Assembly (NCBI GenBank): GCA_003415625.1
Contig: PYIU01000002.1
Span: 4,340,001-4,404,000 of the forward strand
DNA from: Aquanectria penicillioides
Taxonomy: Eukaryota > Ascomycota > Sordariomycetes > Hypocreales > Nectriaceae
Length of the DNA stretch: 64,000 nucleotides
Reading direction: 5' to 3'
In this document: positions 47,101 to 59,577 of the stretch, piece after piece
Position numbering within the stretch: position 1 is the stretch's first letter
How the letters are laid out: every line of letters starts with the position of its first letter
Notes under the pieces: model-generated
Told to the model about the DNA's origin: nothing
What the model saw: only the letters and a program-made list of their open reading frames with translations
The model's database searches: none
Position numbers and translations under genes: made by a program

Positions 47101-47340
47101 TCTGGCCCCAGTCCCCCGTTCAATTCCCCAGCCAACCCCACCACCCCATCCCGGCCCGGCTTTACGACGAGCTCACTCCGAGAGGACAGGGAGAGGAAGA
47201 CGAGGAAGCAGAAGCAGAAGCAGAAGAAGAAAGAGGTATCAGAGAAACCCGGGGAATGATTTCAAATACGGCAGATGCCATTGTCCGTCTTTGGGAAAGC
47301 GGGCACCTCTCTGCGTCATAGCCGGCATCCATTCACACCC

Positions 47341-47366
47341 TTCTTCTTCTTCTTCTTCTTCTTCTT
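47341..47366. repeat. (TTC)n microsatellite
   Basis: Eight or more uninterrupted TTC units, followed 30 bp later by a short CATC repeat (47396-47410). Confidence 0.85.
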
Positions 47367-47646
47367 ACCTGGTGCATATCCCCTCCACCACCCACCCATC
47401 CATCCATCCATTCATCTATCTCGCGAATGTGGGTGTGTGTGTCGACGACGACGCGAGATACAAGACGCCAACAAAGCGGAGCACTTCCCGCCCCCCGCTC
47501 CTCTGGCTCTGACTCTCCGACTGGACGTTTCTCAAATGCCACCAGATTTCGCCATTTCGCTCTCCCACGTCGCAGGCCCCACCGCCCGCCATCCTAATAA
47601 TGGGGGGACAAGGAGGACGGGGAGGAAGGATGTGGAGGAAAGAATT

Positions 47647-47672
47647 AAAAAAAAAAAAAAAAAAAAAAAAAA
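47647..47672. repeat. A26 homopolymer
   Basis: Twenty-six consecutive A about 320 bp before the MFS start codon. Confidence 0.85.
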
Positions 47673-47992
47673 CCAGTACCCTAGTTTTCTTTCCTGGCAC
47701 CCGGCGCATTATTTCCGCCCTTGCACCATCGATAGAGCCGTGGTCCGGCTTGGTCTTCGGCGTATATATTTCGCTGACCCCCGTTCCTACCTCGTCCGTC
47801 CCACCCACGGAGAGTTACATAGAGGATCAAAAACAAACCGAACCCAGAGAGATTCCTTTCTGCTGGTTGAGAGCCCGTACGACGGCACATGTGACGGCAG
47901 TTGCCTTTTGATTTGATTGTGATTGTTCTTTCTCTCTTGTGATCCTCCTTTTCCCCAAAGTTTCGTTTTGTTGGCGCGCTCTGCCGTCCACC

Positions 47993-50086
47993 ATGTCTCC
48001 CACGTCCGGTGAGAAGCCCGACACCTCTGCGCTGGCAGCGACAGAAGTTTCCGGCATTGAGAATTCTGCCGTTGGCGCTCCCGCAGCAGCAGCAGCAGAA
48101 ACAGCAGCAGGAGGAAGAGGAGACGAACAGCCAAAGCCCATTGACTCGGCTTTTCCGACCACTGGGCTCGGAACTGACCCGGAAAAGAAGGTGCCGACGC
48201 CACGGCGGAGCTCCTCCAACTCCAACTTCAACTTCAACAACAACCGCTCTGGCGACGACGAAGATGACGGCGACTCAATTGAATCCAAGGACGAGCTCAC
48301 CCTCTCCAAGGCCCGCTGCATTGCTTTGGTTGCAACAGTAACGGGTGCTTCATTTCTCAATGTAAGCAACCTTTTTTTTTTTCTCCTTCTTTTTTTCACC
48401 CCCTGCAACTGATTCGGCCCCTTTCTGTTATCGCCTTACTCTCTGGCCGCCTCCGCATCTCGCTCCACTAACACGGTTCCCAGACCCTCGCCGGCCAGAG
48501 CGTCGTTATCATTCTGCCTCACATTGGCCGCGACCTTGGAATCCCGATACCCGCCAGCAATGGATCGTGTCTTCATACGTGCTCACTTTCGGCTGCTTCC
48601 TCCTGCTATGGGGCCGCATCGCCGATATCTATGGCAAGCGTCTCATCTTCATCCTCGGCTCCATCTGGGTCACCATTTCCTGCGCTGTGAACCCGTTTCT
48701 CCCCTCCGAGATCCCCTTTGATCTCTTCCGTGGACTGCACGGTCTGGCAAGTTGCGTCTTCGGCCTTGAATGGGCCTTTGAGTGAGAAGATCGTCATGGT
48801 TGACTAGTTATCGCTGTAGGGAGCTGCCGCGAACGTCCCGACCGCCATTGGCATCCTGGGAACCACATTCCCGCCTGGAAAGGCCAAAAATTATGCCTTT
48901 AGTGCGTACGGTGAGTAGTCTTTTCAATTCTCGAAGTGTAATACGACGTGGAACTAATCATCTCCCAGCCGCCGGTTCGCCACTAGGGAGCGTCTTCGGA
49001 AACCTCGTCTCTGGCCTCATCGCCGAGTGGGCTAGTTGGAAATGGGTCTTCGGTGCCCTCGCTATTATGGCCGGAATGATCTCTGTGGCCGGAATCCTGT
49101 TCATCCCCAACCCTCCCGGGCCTCCTCTTGACCGAGCGGAGCTGAGAGCCAAAACGGCCAAGATCGACTGGATCGGAGCAACGCTCATCACCGTCGGTCT
49201 CCTGGCGCTCATGTTCGCCCTGACGGAAGGAAACGTCGTCGGCTGGTCCACCCCTTGGGTCCCCGTCCTCATCGTGGTATCTCTGCTCATTGTAGTTGCT
49301 TTTGGGTTTTGGGTGCGTTACCTTGAGAACAAGACCACCCGCCCGCCTCTGGTAAAGCTTTCTGTTTTCCACAATTGGCGCTTCACCGCCGTCATGGCCA
49401 TCATGGGACTCTTCTTCGGAGGCTTCAACAACTATCTCATCTTTTCCACCTACTATTTCCAAGACTTCCAGGGTCTGTCTCCGCTCCAGACCATGTTGCG
49501 GTTCATCCCCACGGGAGTTTCGGGAGCCATCATAGCTTTTATCGTCGCTCACCTGCTTGGGCGTGTTCCGACCTTTTTCATCCTCGGTGGTGGCCACGTT
49601 TGCGTCTGCATCGCCGCGCTGCTTTATGCTGTGCCTATCCCTCCAACCACATCTTACTTTGCCTGGGGCTTGTGGGCAATGATCTTGTCTGTGGCCGGAG
49701 CGGACACCGCTTGGCCCTGCTTGACACTCTTCACATCGCGCGCACTCCCGCCTGAGGATCAGGCCGTAGGTGGTGCCTTGATTAACGCAGTGGGAATGTT
49801 TGGCCGTGCTATTGCTCTCGCTATTGCTACAGCTGTGCAGTCGTCGGTAATGGCCTCTGAACGAGGCGTCGACGTCCAGAATGTTGGGTTAGTCAAGGCT
49901 TGGGATGAGCCCTCGCTCAAAGGTCTACGCGCTGCGGGATGGACCAACTTCGGCATCCTCGTAATTGCTCTGACTTTGGTGGTGGCAACCTTCCGAAGCA
50001 TGGAAATCATTGGCAAGAAGCCGGATCGACCGGAGCGGCCAGATGGGATGATGAGCGATGGAACGCGGGACGTTGAGAGACGATGA
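47993..50086 (+). CDS. MFS transporter, DHA2 (Atr1/Amf1-like) family, one apparent frameshift
   Basis: Major facilitator with the layout of 14-helix drug:H+ antiporters related to yeast Atr1 and the ammonium-linked YOR378W/Amf1; substrate unknown. Exons 47993-48361, 48484-48746, 48820-48910 and 48969-50086. Introns 1 and 3 are GT-AG with CTAAC/CTAAT branch sites; intron 2 (48747-48819) is GC-AG with a GCAAGT donor. The first 100 residues are a hydrophilic, acidic cytosolic tail. Motifs: GRIADIYGKR loop after helix 2, FRGLHGLGAAANVPTAIGIL, and the antiporter-like SPLGSVFGNLVSG. A frame break at 48543-48545 falls between GIP and DTRQQW; one missing C explains it, and with it the product is 613 residues. 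The C-terminal tail is short and charged. Confidence 0.88.
48747..48819 (+). other. GC-AG intron of the MFS gene
   Basis: 73 bp, donor GCAAGT after CTG, branch TTGACTAG region, acceptor TGTAG. No GT donor nearby gives the conserved junction GLHGL-GAAANVP. Confidence 0.75.
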
Positions 50087-50635
50087 TTGTCTTGGAGCGT
50101 CGCCAGCCCGGAAACAAAACGAGGAAGTCATTGGTTGGAGAAAAGAATAACGGAGAACCATTTGGTTTTAGAAGATATGAAAAGAAATACCCCAGAATGG
50201 CAGCTAGAGTAGCCAGTTGTTTTAGATTAATAGGAGCCTTCACCACGCACTCCTTCCCCGCAGGTGAATCATACGTGAGGCTCCCCGGCAAACAATGCTA
50301 TTGGCCCGCTCTGACTTTTCTCAATTCGCATTTTATCAAGTCAATTATTTCTGGATTTTACCAATGACAGCCTGGTTACACACAATCGATCGGAAGCCTA
50401 GTTACACCGGCGGACCCGTACCGTTCCACTTCTCCCCCCCCCGGGCCGGCCGTATATCATGCCGAGAAGTGGATCCACCGCCCGGCCTCTGGTCCGCTGT
50501 TCGGCCGAACCGGCAAACGTCAATAAATATCCTACCCCCCGGGACTTTTTCCATCGTAGGAATAATCGAACCCTCTCTCTCCAAGTGAATCAAAATAGAC
50601 CACTACAGTTTGCAGCGTATTCCAACCAGAAAATC
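50087..50635. other. Intergenic region upstream of the reductase gene
   Basis: 549 bp holding the MFS 3' flank and the reductase promoter. C-rich stretches at about 50437-50445 and 50533-50540. No gene supported. Confidence 0.6.
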
Positions 50636-52092
50636 ATGGATCCCAAAACCGATATTGTTCTCCTCGGCGCCACGGGCTACACAGGTCGCCTGTGCGCCGA
50701 GTACATGGCCAAGACGCTCCCGCAGGGCCTCACCTGGGCCATTGCGGGCCGAAATGAAGCCAGACTCCAGGCACTAGCTGAAGATCTCGGGTCTGGACGC
50801 TCAAAATGTCTGCTACACTTGGGAGTAAACTCGGCATCTGCTCTCTTGCGCATCTTGCTGACTTTGTCTGTCTTAACAAAGGTCTTATCCGCGCCGTCGA
50901 TCTCGCATCTGAAGCTGCCATTGTGGAACTCGCAAAATCGACTCGCGTCATCGTCAACACCATTGGCCCTTATTCAACAACTTGCGGATCCGATGTGATT
51001 AAAGCGTGCGCAGAGAATGGAATCGATTACGTTGATTGGTGAGCCATGATGAACGGTCTTCGCACTCATCAACCATGTCTGACAAGCTACAGTTCTGGTG
51101 AGATGCCTTGGCTGCAAGACATGATCAATCTATACCACGAAACCGCCCAAGCTTCTGGAGCAAAGGTGCGACTATGGAGCCCTCACCCACCTTGTCCAGC
51201 TCGACTTATCCCTGTCTAGATCATAACTACGGCCGGCTGGGGAGCCGTCCCCGCGGATCTTTCCGTCTATCTGGCAGCCCAATACATCCGCAAGGAGTTT
51301 TCCCTGCCCACCCGCGAGGTCTTGCTGTCGCTCGACGACGTCCAGGGAACATTTAGCGGAGGCAGCATGAACTCCATCTGCGAACTCGCGAGCACCTACA
51401 GCAAGGCTCGCTTGGCGGCGGCCTCGGCGCCCTTTGCCCTCAGCCCCGTGCCCAGGCCCGCCTCCGAGATAGCATCCCATGGCGTTCTTCCGAGTCCAAA
51501 CATGTTCGGCGTACAGAGCTTCAAGGATCTCGGCACGTTGGTAACCAGCATGCAGGCTCAGATCGAAACTGGCATCGTCGGGCGCAGCTGGGGTCTGCAC
51601 TCGGGTGTTGCCCACGCTTCGCAGCGCCCGGACGGCTATGGCGAAAACTTCTATTTCTCGTCCCGGATCCGCGTTCCAAACGTCTTTGCAGCATTGGGAT
51701 TCCGCGTGGGCTTTTCTCTCTTCAATGCGGCCCTTGCGAACATTGCGCCGTTGCGAACCCTCCTTAGCAAGCGGCTTTTCCCAGCCGGAACGGGGCCGAC
51801 GGCCGAGGAGCGCAAAGGCCATCATTTTAGCTACCGGGCCATCGCCATCGCTGACACGCCCGAGGGCTCGGAAACAAAGCGCATCGAGGTGGGTTTTTCG
51901 TACAGTGGGGACTCATACGTCTTCACCGTCGTGTCGCTGACCCAGGCTGCATTGCTGCTTCTCGAAGGAGGCACGCCGGCTCATGATCATGGGGGAGGAA
52001 TCTTGACGCCGGCGATGCTGGGGGATAAGTTTGTAGAAAGACTGCAGCGACCTGAAGCAGGCGTCAAGATTGATGTCAAGGTTGCGGGGTAA
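50636..52092 (+). CDS. Saccharopine-dehydrogenase-like (trans-acting enoyl reductase type) oxidoreductase
   Basis: Proposed exons 50636-50807, 50882-51038, 51093-51165 and 51220-52092 give 424 residues. The N-terminal Rossmann motif is IVLLGATGYTGRLCAEYMA, then AIAGRNEARLQAL; later VNTIGPYS, YVDCSGEMPW and TTAGWGAVPADLS are family signatures. These are the marks of the fungal and metazoan saccharopine-dehydrogenase-like NAD(P) proteins, whose substrate is usually unknown; it is not the lysine-pathway enzyme, which has extra domains. Introns 2 and 3 are 54 bp each with GTGAGC/CTACAG and GTGCGA/TCTAG. Intron 1 (50808-50881) has a weak GTCTGC donor chosen because it restores frame into LIRAVDLASEAA; this joint is the least certain part. 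Only about 170 bp separate its 3' end from the DNF3 gene's, tail to tail. Confidence 0.85.
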
Positions 52093-52260
52093 GATGAAAG
52101 GGTGAAATTACGGTGCCTATCTGTGGTAACTACGAGATGAATATGTAGAAATCGCTGTATAGCTTGTGTGCGAGGCCATAATCCAAAAACAACCGGCACT
52201 CGTTGTCTAATGGGTATCACAATCCAGAAATCAAATGCCGAGCGCCAACCCAACCAATGT

Positions 52261-55200
52261 TTACCTCCCCCTTGTCTCCTCTATTTCAATCTGGAGATCT
52301 GGGTCGTCATCCTCTTCAAAAACTTCATCACGGCCCAGTCGTCGTAGCCGCTCTCTCATAACAGGGTCCTGCTCGAGTTCTTGCCAGAGCTCAACATCCC
52401 ACTCTTCAATGTTATCGCCAACCCGACTCTTTTTCCATGGCGGCCACTCCCATAGACCAGTAACCAGGAGTTGGCGCTTCACAGCTCTAAGAACAATCTC
52501 CATCAGACCAATGAGGCCCAAGACTATGAAGAGAGTCGACCACCAGACGGCGTCGGCACCAAACAGCTGCGTGAAGCTATCGCGGATGGAATAAGTGCCA
52601 GACGGTTCCTTGGCGTAGACACCGTCGAGGAAAGAGAGCCAGGCCCACCATCCAATTGTAGTAAGGAAAAAAGAAAACATGACAATGCTAGTTTTGTAGT
52701 GCGTCTCGAAAATACTGCGAAAGGTTAGCAAAACGACGAACCCCGACGGACAGAAGTGAACATACAAAAGCTTCCAGTTGATCCAGAAAATGCCAGCCGA
52801 AAAAGTAAGTGTACCCAAGGCGTAGATACCTTCATCTTTTGGGGCTGGCGAGATCCATCCGTAACCCGCCCAAACAGCATACCAGCATACAATGCCTTCA
52901 ACAGCACCAAGCATCATCCACCTGGTAAACTTCCAGATGTTTAAGCCCATGTTCCGTTGGCCGTAGACATAAAGCTCGGGAACGGCCAGGAGTGTGTCTG
53001 CGCTAAGGTCCTGTTCCCAAATGCCCATACAAATAACGCAAAGACTAGTAAAGAGCGTATTAAAGACAGTCAAACTCGTGGCTTCGTACAGAGATGTTCC
53101 GCTGTAACCAGTGTATCTCTGATACTGTGCCGTGGGGAGATAGAAAAACATTTCTTTCCAAAATGTGCAAAGAATGAACTTGGCGGTGCGAACGTAGTTC
53201 CATCGTCCATGCACAAGCAACAGGCGCTGCAAAAATCGGAACTGCGCAATTGCATAGTCTGCCACACGCGCCGCCTGCAGACCTTCTTTACCTGAGATTC
53301 CCACTCCAACATGGCTGGCTTGAATCATGGCCAAGTCATTGGCGCCGTCGCCGATGGCGAGGGTAAGACCCCGTCGGTTCTTACCACGGAAAGCCTTCAG
53401 ACGAGACCTCACGGTTCGAACAAGAAGCGCCTTCTGGGCCGGCGAGGCACGGCAACAGATGACCGAGTCAACTTGCAACATAACGCTGTAGAACTGAGCT
53501 GAGAGCTCCGGGGACTTCTCAACTGTAGCGAGAGTCTGGCCATCAATGACCACCACGCTGTGGATAGAACCGGCCTGAATATCCTCCGAAAGTGCAATCA
53601 ACTGTGAATCAAGGGCACCCTTGCTCACGTCGAGAATGTAGAGATCCGATCCAGGCCTGCAAATACGAGCTGAATGCGCAATATTAATGGCAGTCTCACG
53701 CTTATCACCGGTAAGCATCCAGATCTTCACATTGGCCCTGCGCAGCCTATCGATGGTCTCAGGGACGCCTTTTTGAAGCTTGTCCTCAATGGCAGTGGCG
53801 CCAATGAGATCGAATGCCTGCTCGATAGTGTCTCCCGCGGCTTCGATAAGTTCCTGGCGGTCAGTGAGACTGGTCGTGGCCTGGTCCCAGACTTTCTTCC
53901 AGGATTGATAATCTTGCTCCGAAATGAACTTTTGGGCAAACAACAATGTTCTTAAACCTTCCGTGGCAAATTCATCCAAATGTTTGAAGCATTTTGTGAA
54001 TACCTCAGAATCATCATAGATGACAGGATCGTCGAGGAAATCGAAATGATCTGGGACGGGAGGTTGATAGTGCACCGGCGTGTTCAAGTAGTGTCCGCCC
54101 TTGGGGATATCCATCGAAACGCCCCTGGTCGTGATTGACAGTCGAGGTTTATCTTCTGAGCGGCGGGCAAGCCTACTGAATTCGAAGGATCGGCTCCGGT
54201 CCCCCTTGGGTCGTCTGCTCGCGCTTCGGTCTCTCGTAACAGCTGGGTTCCGACGGACGGACAGACTAGGTCGTCCACCAAAACTGTTGCGTGGCTCCTG
54301 CTGTTCACTTCGCCGATAGAGCTCACGTTCCATATCTGCACTTTTTCGCACCTCAGTCGCTTTCTGCTTTGCAAGTGTTGACATCCTCAAGCGCGGAAGG
54401 ATCGCAGAGTCTGCTCCCTTGCAGATAATCGAGATGCGGCCATCAGGATACCGAACAACGATTGACATCCTCTTCCGTGAGCTGCTAAACTCGATAACAT
54501 CCAAAATCTGGTAATCCTGCTCTTCCTCCCATCCCTCTGGATGTTTGATGTGCAACGTGATCGTCTGAGTACTGCGATTGATAACAAGGTACCCCAACTC
54601 TTGAGCCGCCCTTACAAGAGCAAGTTCGTCTGGGGACGAGGCTTGGAATTCAATCTCTCCGTTTTCACCATGTTCGGGCAAGCAGGTGTGGCAAAGGGCC
54701 ATCGCCAAGATGTACTGCTTGGCTTTTCGGGAAAATGGTGAATTTGGTCGAAGACGGATGTACTCGAGCAGGTCGGTGGTTGTAACGTCCGGTTGTACAT
54801 GATCTGGTCGCCCTGTTGAACGCCATTGTGAGGAGGATCTACGGCCAGTCATGGAAGGTCGAGAAAGAGCCATCGAGGGTCTCGAAGGAGACATCGAGGG
54901 TCGCGTGGGCGACATAACAGAAAGGATGTTCGGAGATCGAGGCTGTTCCTCTGGAATTACTACTGTGACGGGTTCAGCGCGATACATTGAAGGTTCGCTG
55001 TTCGTGTCATCATCTCCAAGCTTCGCGGCCTCGAGTATATCAGCTTCACTCGGGGGCTCGAGATCCATCTCATGAAGCCAAACCGTGCCCGCAACACTGA
55101 TTTTGCGAAACTTCATAATATTGTCCGTTAAAGTTCCTGTCTTATCGGAGAAGACATAACCGACTTGCCCCAGGTTCTCGAGGATTGTATTTGTGTTGCA

Positions 55201-56671
55201 GCGTGCCGGCGTATCGGATTCTTCGTCGTACATCTCCACATCGGAATTCAACATTAGGAGCTGGCCGACTTTGACGATTTCCAGACTAATGTATAAGGCA
55301 AGAGGAACAACATTGTTGAACATGATGATGAAGGCGATGATGATCTGGTAGAAAGGAACTGAAGCCTGGTTCAAGTACCAAGAATGCCTCTCTGTTTTCT
55401 TTTGCCACCTGACATATCCCATGGACACACCTACCGATAGAATGACAACATAAATAGCGAGAGTAATGACGATTTGGTTAACAACTCGTTCCAAAGCGGG
55501 TTTCTTAGCCTTGGGGTGCTTATTGGCGTTCTTTCGAATTTTGCATTCTTCTCCAGTGTTAATAACGATGCCATGGATGGCGCTTGTGTTGCGCAGAACG
55601 CTGCCTCTGTAAATGACTTCATTCAGAGTCAACGGTACGGTCTTTTCGCTCACAGTGACACGGCCGTCGAAGTGAAAGAGATCGGGGTTGGGGTCCTCAA
55701 CGACGAACCCAGCCTTGCAGTTGGAGATCCCTTCGATTGTATCACATCCCTTGAGGGCATGTGTGACTTGCTTGGTCTTGAGATTTGTCTCACCGTCAAG
55801 GGCCATAGTCTCGATATAGGCAAGTCCATTCTCTCCTTTACTGTGGAGCAACACAACATCGGCAGGAACAGGCTCGTCGCGGACCAGTCGGATAACGTCT
55901 CCGACTTTGATATCACTCCATTTCGTAGGAACCCACCGAATGCCTTGAAATTCATCGTCGGGGACCGGCTTAGGTTCGGCTTTGGAGTTGATCACAAATG
56001 GGTTGTACCGTCTCCATAAACTGTTTGACTTGATTTTCCCCGTGTATTTGTCTTCGCGGCCCAGCACTGTCGCAAAATAGGCATTCTCAACTTCGTCGAG
56101 CCGATGTCGTCGATAATCGTCATAACCTTCTTTCGCAATCGTCACCAGCACAAAAAATAGCAGGGGTAAAATAGTGGTATATGATCCAGTGGTGGACAGA
56201 CCAGGTATCTGGTTGGAAGAGTCAGCACCAAAGACGCCATCGTAAGTTGAGCCCAAAGTCGGCTAGGCAAGCACGTACCATTTGCGGAATGCCGACACAC
56301 AGAAAGTAGAAGTTTCCCACGCGAGAAAACTGGAAGAAAAGCTGCTTAGGAAAGAAGTCCCAGATTGTATATCGGGAAGTCCGGATGCTGTTGGAGATGT
56401 ACGAGACACCACGATGGGTGTCGACGAGGGGTTTCTCATGTTCGAGCCGGAGGGGGATATGACGCCCATCCTTGGATGCGACAATGTGCTTACGACGGAG
56501 AATGAGCTCGACGATTGTCCTTTGATAGACAGAAGCGACGGCATGCTTGAGGTGACGACCTAGCGATGCCGAGTAGGCAGCGGCGTCGTTTCGGATCCGA
56601 GTGTGACGGCGAGCCCTGTCTGTCGCGACATGCCCCCGGCGCTTCTCCAGGTTGGAGCGGCCTGGTAGCAT
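52261..56671 (-). CDS. DNF3: P4-type phospholipid-transporting ATPase, DNF3 type
   Basis: Flips phospholipids to the cytosolic leaflet in Golgi, endosome or plasma membranes, with a Cdc50-family partner. Exons 56279-56671, 52766-56208 and 52261-52714 give 1429 residues from this start. Intron 1 (56209-56278, GTACGT to ACCAG) joins VGIPQM to IPGLSTTGSYTT. Intron 2 (52715-52765, 51 bp: GTATGT, GCTAAC, CGCAG) is stop-free and in phase; removal gives KLLFIFETHYKTS. Motifs: DGETNLKT, phosphorylated Asp485 in DKTGTLT, GDKRETAINIAHS, GDGANDLAMIQASHVG, and KEGYDDYRRHRLDE typical of DNF3. Two Ser/Arg/Pro-rich inserts (after helix 4 and in the nucleotide domain) are usual in the fungal form. 56671 is the first ATG in this frame; a conserved-looking RRPSLFDPF at about 56800 suggests an upstream exon, so the N-terminus is probably incomplete. 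Confidence 0.93.
52715..52765 (-). other. In-phase intron near the 3' end of DNF3
   Basis: 51 bp with GTATGT, GCTAAC and CGCAG all at consensus. Read through, it adds 17 residues inside a membrane-proximal segment. Confidence 0.85.
56209..56278 (-). other. Intron 1 of DNF3
   Basis: 70 bp, GTACGT donor, GCTGAC branch, CCAACCAG acceptor. It joins the QM and IPGLSTTG parts of the first membrane hairpin. Confidence 0.85.
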
Positions 56672-59577
56672 GACGATGGAACCTAAGGACTGACGTGCTC
56701 CAAGGACATGTAGGGATTAAAACGAGTGACTTGGTGGTGGACCGGCACCAGCGATTCAGGACATTGAGGCTTGGAGACCGTCTGTCGATCGAGAAAGGAT
56801 CAAATAAGGATGGTCTTCTCGGTCGCCAATGCAGATGTCGTTGTGAAATGTCAGTACTGACTGCAAGACGGCGGCGAGCCGCAGGTGATGGCTGAGGCGC
56901 TATACGCGGGAATGATGTGGCGTGTTCGAGTCCGGCGTTCCGGTTCGTCCGGGCAACATTGGTGGCAGCGTATCCGGACTTTGGGAAGGGAGGGGGAGGG
57001 GCGGGAGGTTTGGCGCCGTAGGATCGGTAGGTTAATTGGACGGAGGCTCGAGTTGGCAAAACGAGTGATCAGCGAGGCGTTTGGGGTGGTGAAAGTTCGG
57101 TTGACCGTCGCGTTATTTCGATCGCGACGTGGACGATTGCGATGTCAGGCTCGGACTCTCCGTGAGACTCCGTGGCCGAATTGTGGATGGAGCACGAGCG
57201 AGAGAACGAAAGTAGCTGTGGAGCAATGTGGCTTGTTAGTGTCTTCGTGTGGTCCCCATCTTTTGCATCCAAGATTAGATCAACACCGCGTCAGCAAGTG
57301 GGATTGTGTCATCGATCGCCCTGGTTTCCCGAGTTGACGTCGTAAAGACAGGGCCAATCACGGAACGGTCAGTCGATCTCTGTCGCAGTGAGCTCCAGTT
57401 TGCCGTATCCGCAGGGAACGCGCACACAATGCAAGCAAAACTACATCATGTATAGCATGTGTGGCAGACAAAGCAAGCCGTGCTGAGTCCCCGTACGGAG
57501 TACATCCAACGTATCCAGCACACGTCGTCTGTGCGCAGGGTTGAGAGACGTCAGGACAGGCCATCAGCGCGCGGCAGGCTTGGGAGGCAACCTTTGCAGT
57601 GGATGGCAATCCTCATGGTAATTCACAAGGGCCAAGGGGTGTCCCTAATGCACATCCAAGCTCAATGGTTGTGGTTATGGTGGTGGTAGTGGTGGTATTG
57701 GTGGCAGTGGGGGGGCTCTTGGAGCGCAATGCAAATGTGAGGGTTGCGTTTTCAGCGGGGCCGATGCCGCCTGCCGTTTACGAAGGACCCCAGCCCATGC
57801 CTGGCTCCGTCGAGAATCCCTATGAAGCAGTCACTCGACAGCGCCCCAGCGACCACAGCGACCCCCAGCAGCCCCAACGCACCAGCCTCCCCTGTGGCAG
57901 GTCCACTGGAAGAAGAATGCCACTGTGAGACCCCCTGGCCGGCATGGGCGGTGATAGGCATGCCCGTTGCCCAGACTTGTCTTGCATCGAATTGTGTTCG
58001 GTTGTAATCAGATCACGAAAGGCTGACCAGGGTGAGAGGGGCACTGGGGTGACAGACATTAGTCCTAATCGCCGAGATGGTTCTGTCGGCCGTCATTGGG
58101 GCTAGCCAAATCATTAGTTGGCGCTGGCGTATGCGCTATCAGAGGCATCTCATGATAATTCTCAGATCATCTCGAACACTTCGCAACCTTATCCCAGCAA
58201 CTTTGGTGGAGGTGGTCCGGCAGTAGACTTTCCCAGAGGTCCACCAACTCCACTAACCGTAACTTACCACAATGTAACCCTAGAACCTTGGAAGCGAAGT
58301 GCCTTGACGATGGGGGCAGCAATGGCATTGGACCATCACATTTGGAGCAATTGGAGGCCTTGGCAGCCCATCAAGGAAGTTGGAGGGGCTGACTTGGGGA
58401 CTTGGAGACTTGGGGACTTGGGGGCTTGGGGGGCCCACGCTGGAGCTTTTGGTGTTCCAGTGTTCTGTTGACCTTCTAGACTTTTCTGTTGGCGCCAGGG
58501 GGGGAGGGGGCCGACCGCGGCTACAGGTGCACCCTTCTGTATTTGCTTCTTGCGCGGCAGCTTATCTTTACGGCAAAAGCCAAGCCGTGCCCCGGACTTC
58601 GGCGTATGGGGAACACGGGACGGACGGCAAGTCCAAAACGAAATCAGACCAAACAGGCCTGAATCAATCCGTCGACGCCGTCATTGCACCCATTTCATTA
58701 TATCACTGATGACAAGATATAAGGTAGAGAAACACAGACAAGGGAGATGTTGTGTCAGATGCGTGCAGGCACGACAACTACAGGGAGGGACAGGCTTAGT
58801 CTCTGCTACCATTCGTGCGTGAGAAAATGCCATCCATCCATCCATCCATCCATCCATCCATCCATCCATCCTTACATGCAAGTACATAACTAGGCACAGG
58901 GGACAATTCCCCGAAAACTTGACACCAGAAACCGAACGTTATGAATGTGTGTTTATTTGCCTCGTGAACCTTTTTGCTGGCTAGGTATCATTTCAGTCAT
59001 GCCTCGTACAATTAGTGATTAATAACAGAATGCAAATGCAGAAAGAGATAGTAATAAAAAAAACGCCACCCTTGCTCCAAAGCGCCCTTCTCTGGTACTC
59101 TGGTCAAGTTGATCCTGCCCTTGCTCTGCGCAGTGATACCACCATCCCAGGCCCCTGCTACCAAGGGCGGAATGTATTCCTCAATGACTTTTTTGGGACG
59201 TCCACCGCCCTCGCCTTTTTTTTTTCCCTCGGCCGTGTGCCTAGAATAATAAACAGATCATTTCCGTAACCCCCCCCCTTTTTTGACAAGTGCGCTCTGC
59301 TAAGTATGAATTGGTGTGCAGGTTGGTGTGTAAATTGGGTGTTGGTGTGAGTGGGCGTGACTCCCTCTCGATGCGAGTGATGATAAGTAGTGCGTGATGG
59401 ATATGCGTAATGGGTGGTGGCTGGTGAATTGGTGTGTGTGGTGACTGTGGTGAGCCCGTGTATAGGATGTGATACAGACGGTGGCAATTCGCCATCGTCT
59501 GGATAAGTTGATGCTTGCGAATCGAGAGAGAAGGAGAGAAAGGGGGAAAAAAAAGAAAAAAGAAAAAGACGGCCTCT
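56672..59577. other. Intergenic region between DNF3 and the asparaginase gene
   Basis: 2.9 kb. The first 400 bp probably contain the unplaced N-terminal exon of DNF3. A plus-strand CCAAT sits at about 57353. A (CATC)n repeat lies at 58831-58871. Short open frames on both strands show no domain. Confidence 0.55.
58831..58871. repeat. (CATC)n microsatellite
   Basis: Ten uninterrupted CATC units. Confidence 0.9.

Larger units (their letters stand above)
44188..47992. other. Intergenic region between DEF1 and the MFS gene
   Basis: 3.8 kb without a supported gene. Low-complexity tracts: T run near 45250, (TTC)n at 47341-47366, (CATC)n at 47396-47410, A26 at 47647-47672. CCTAGG-type words occur at 45188, 46163 and 46306. 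The A26 run and pyrimidine tracts lie in the MFS promoter. Confidence 0.6.
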
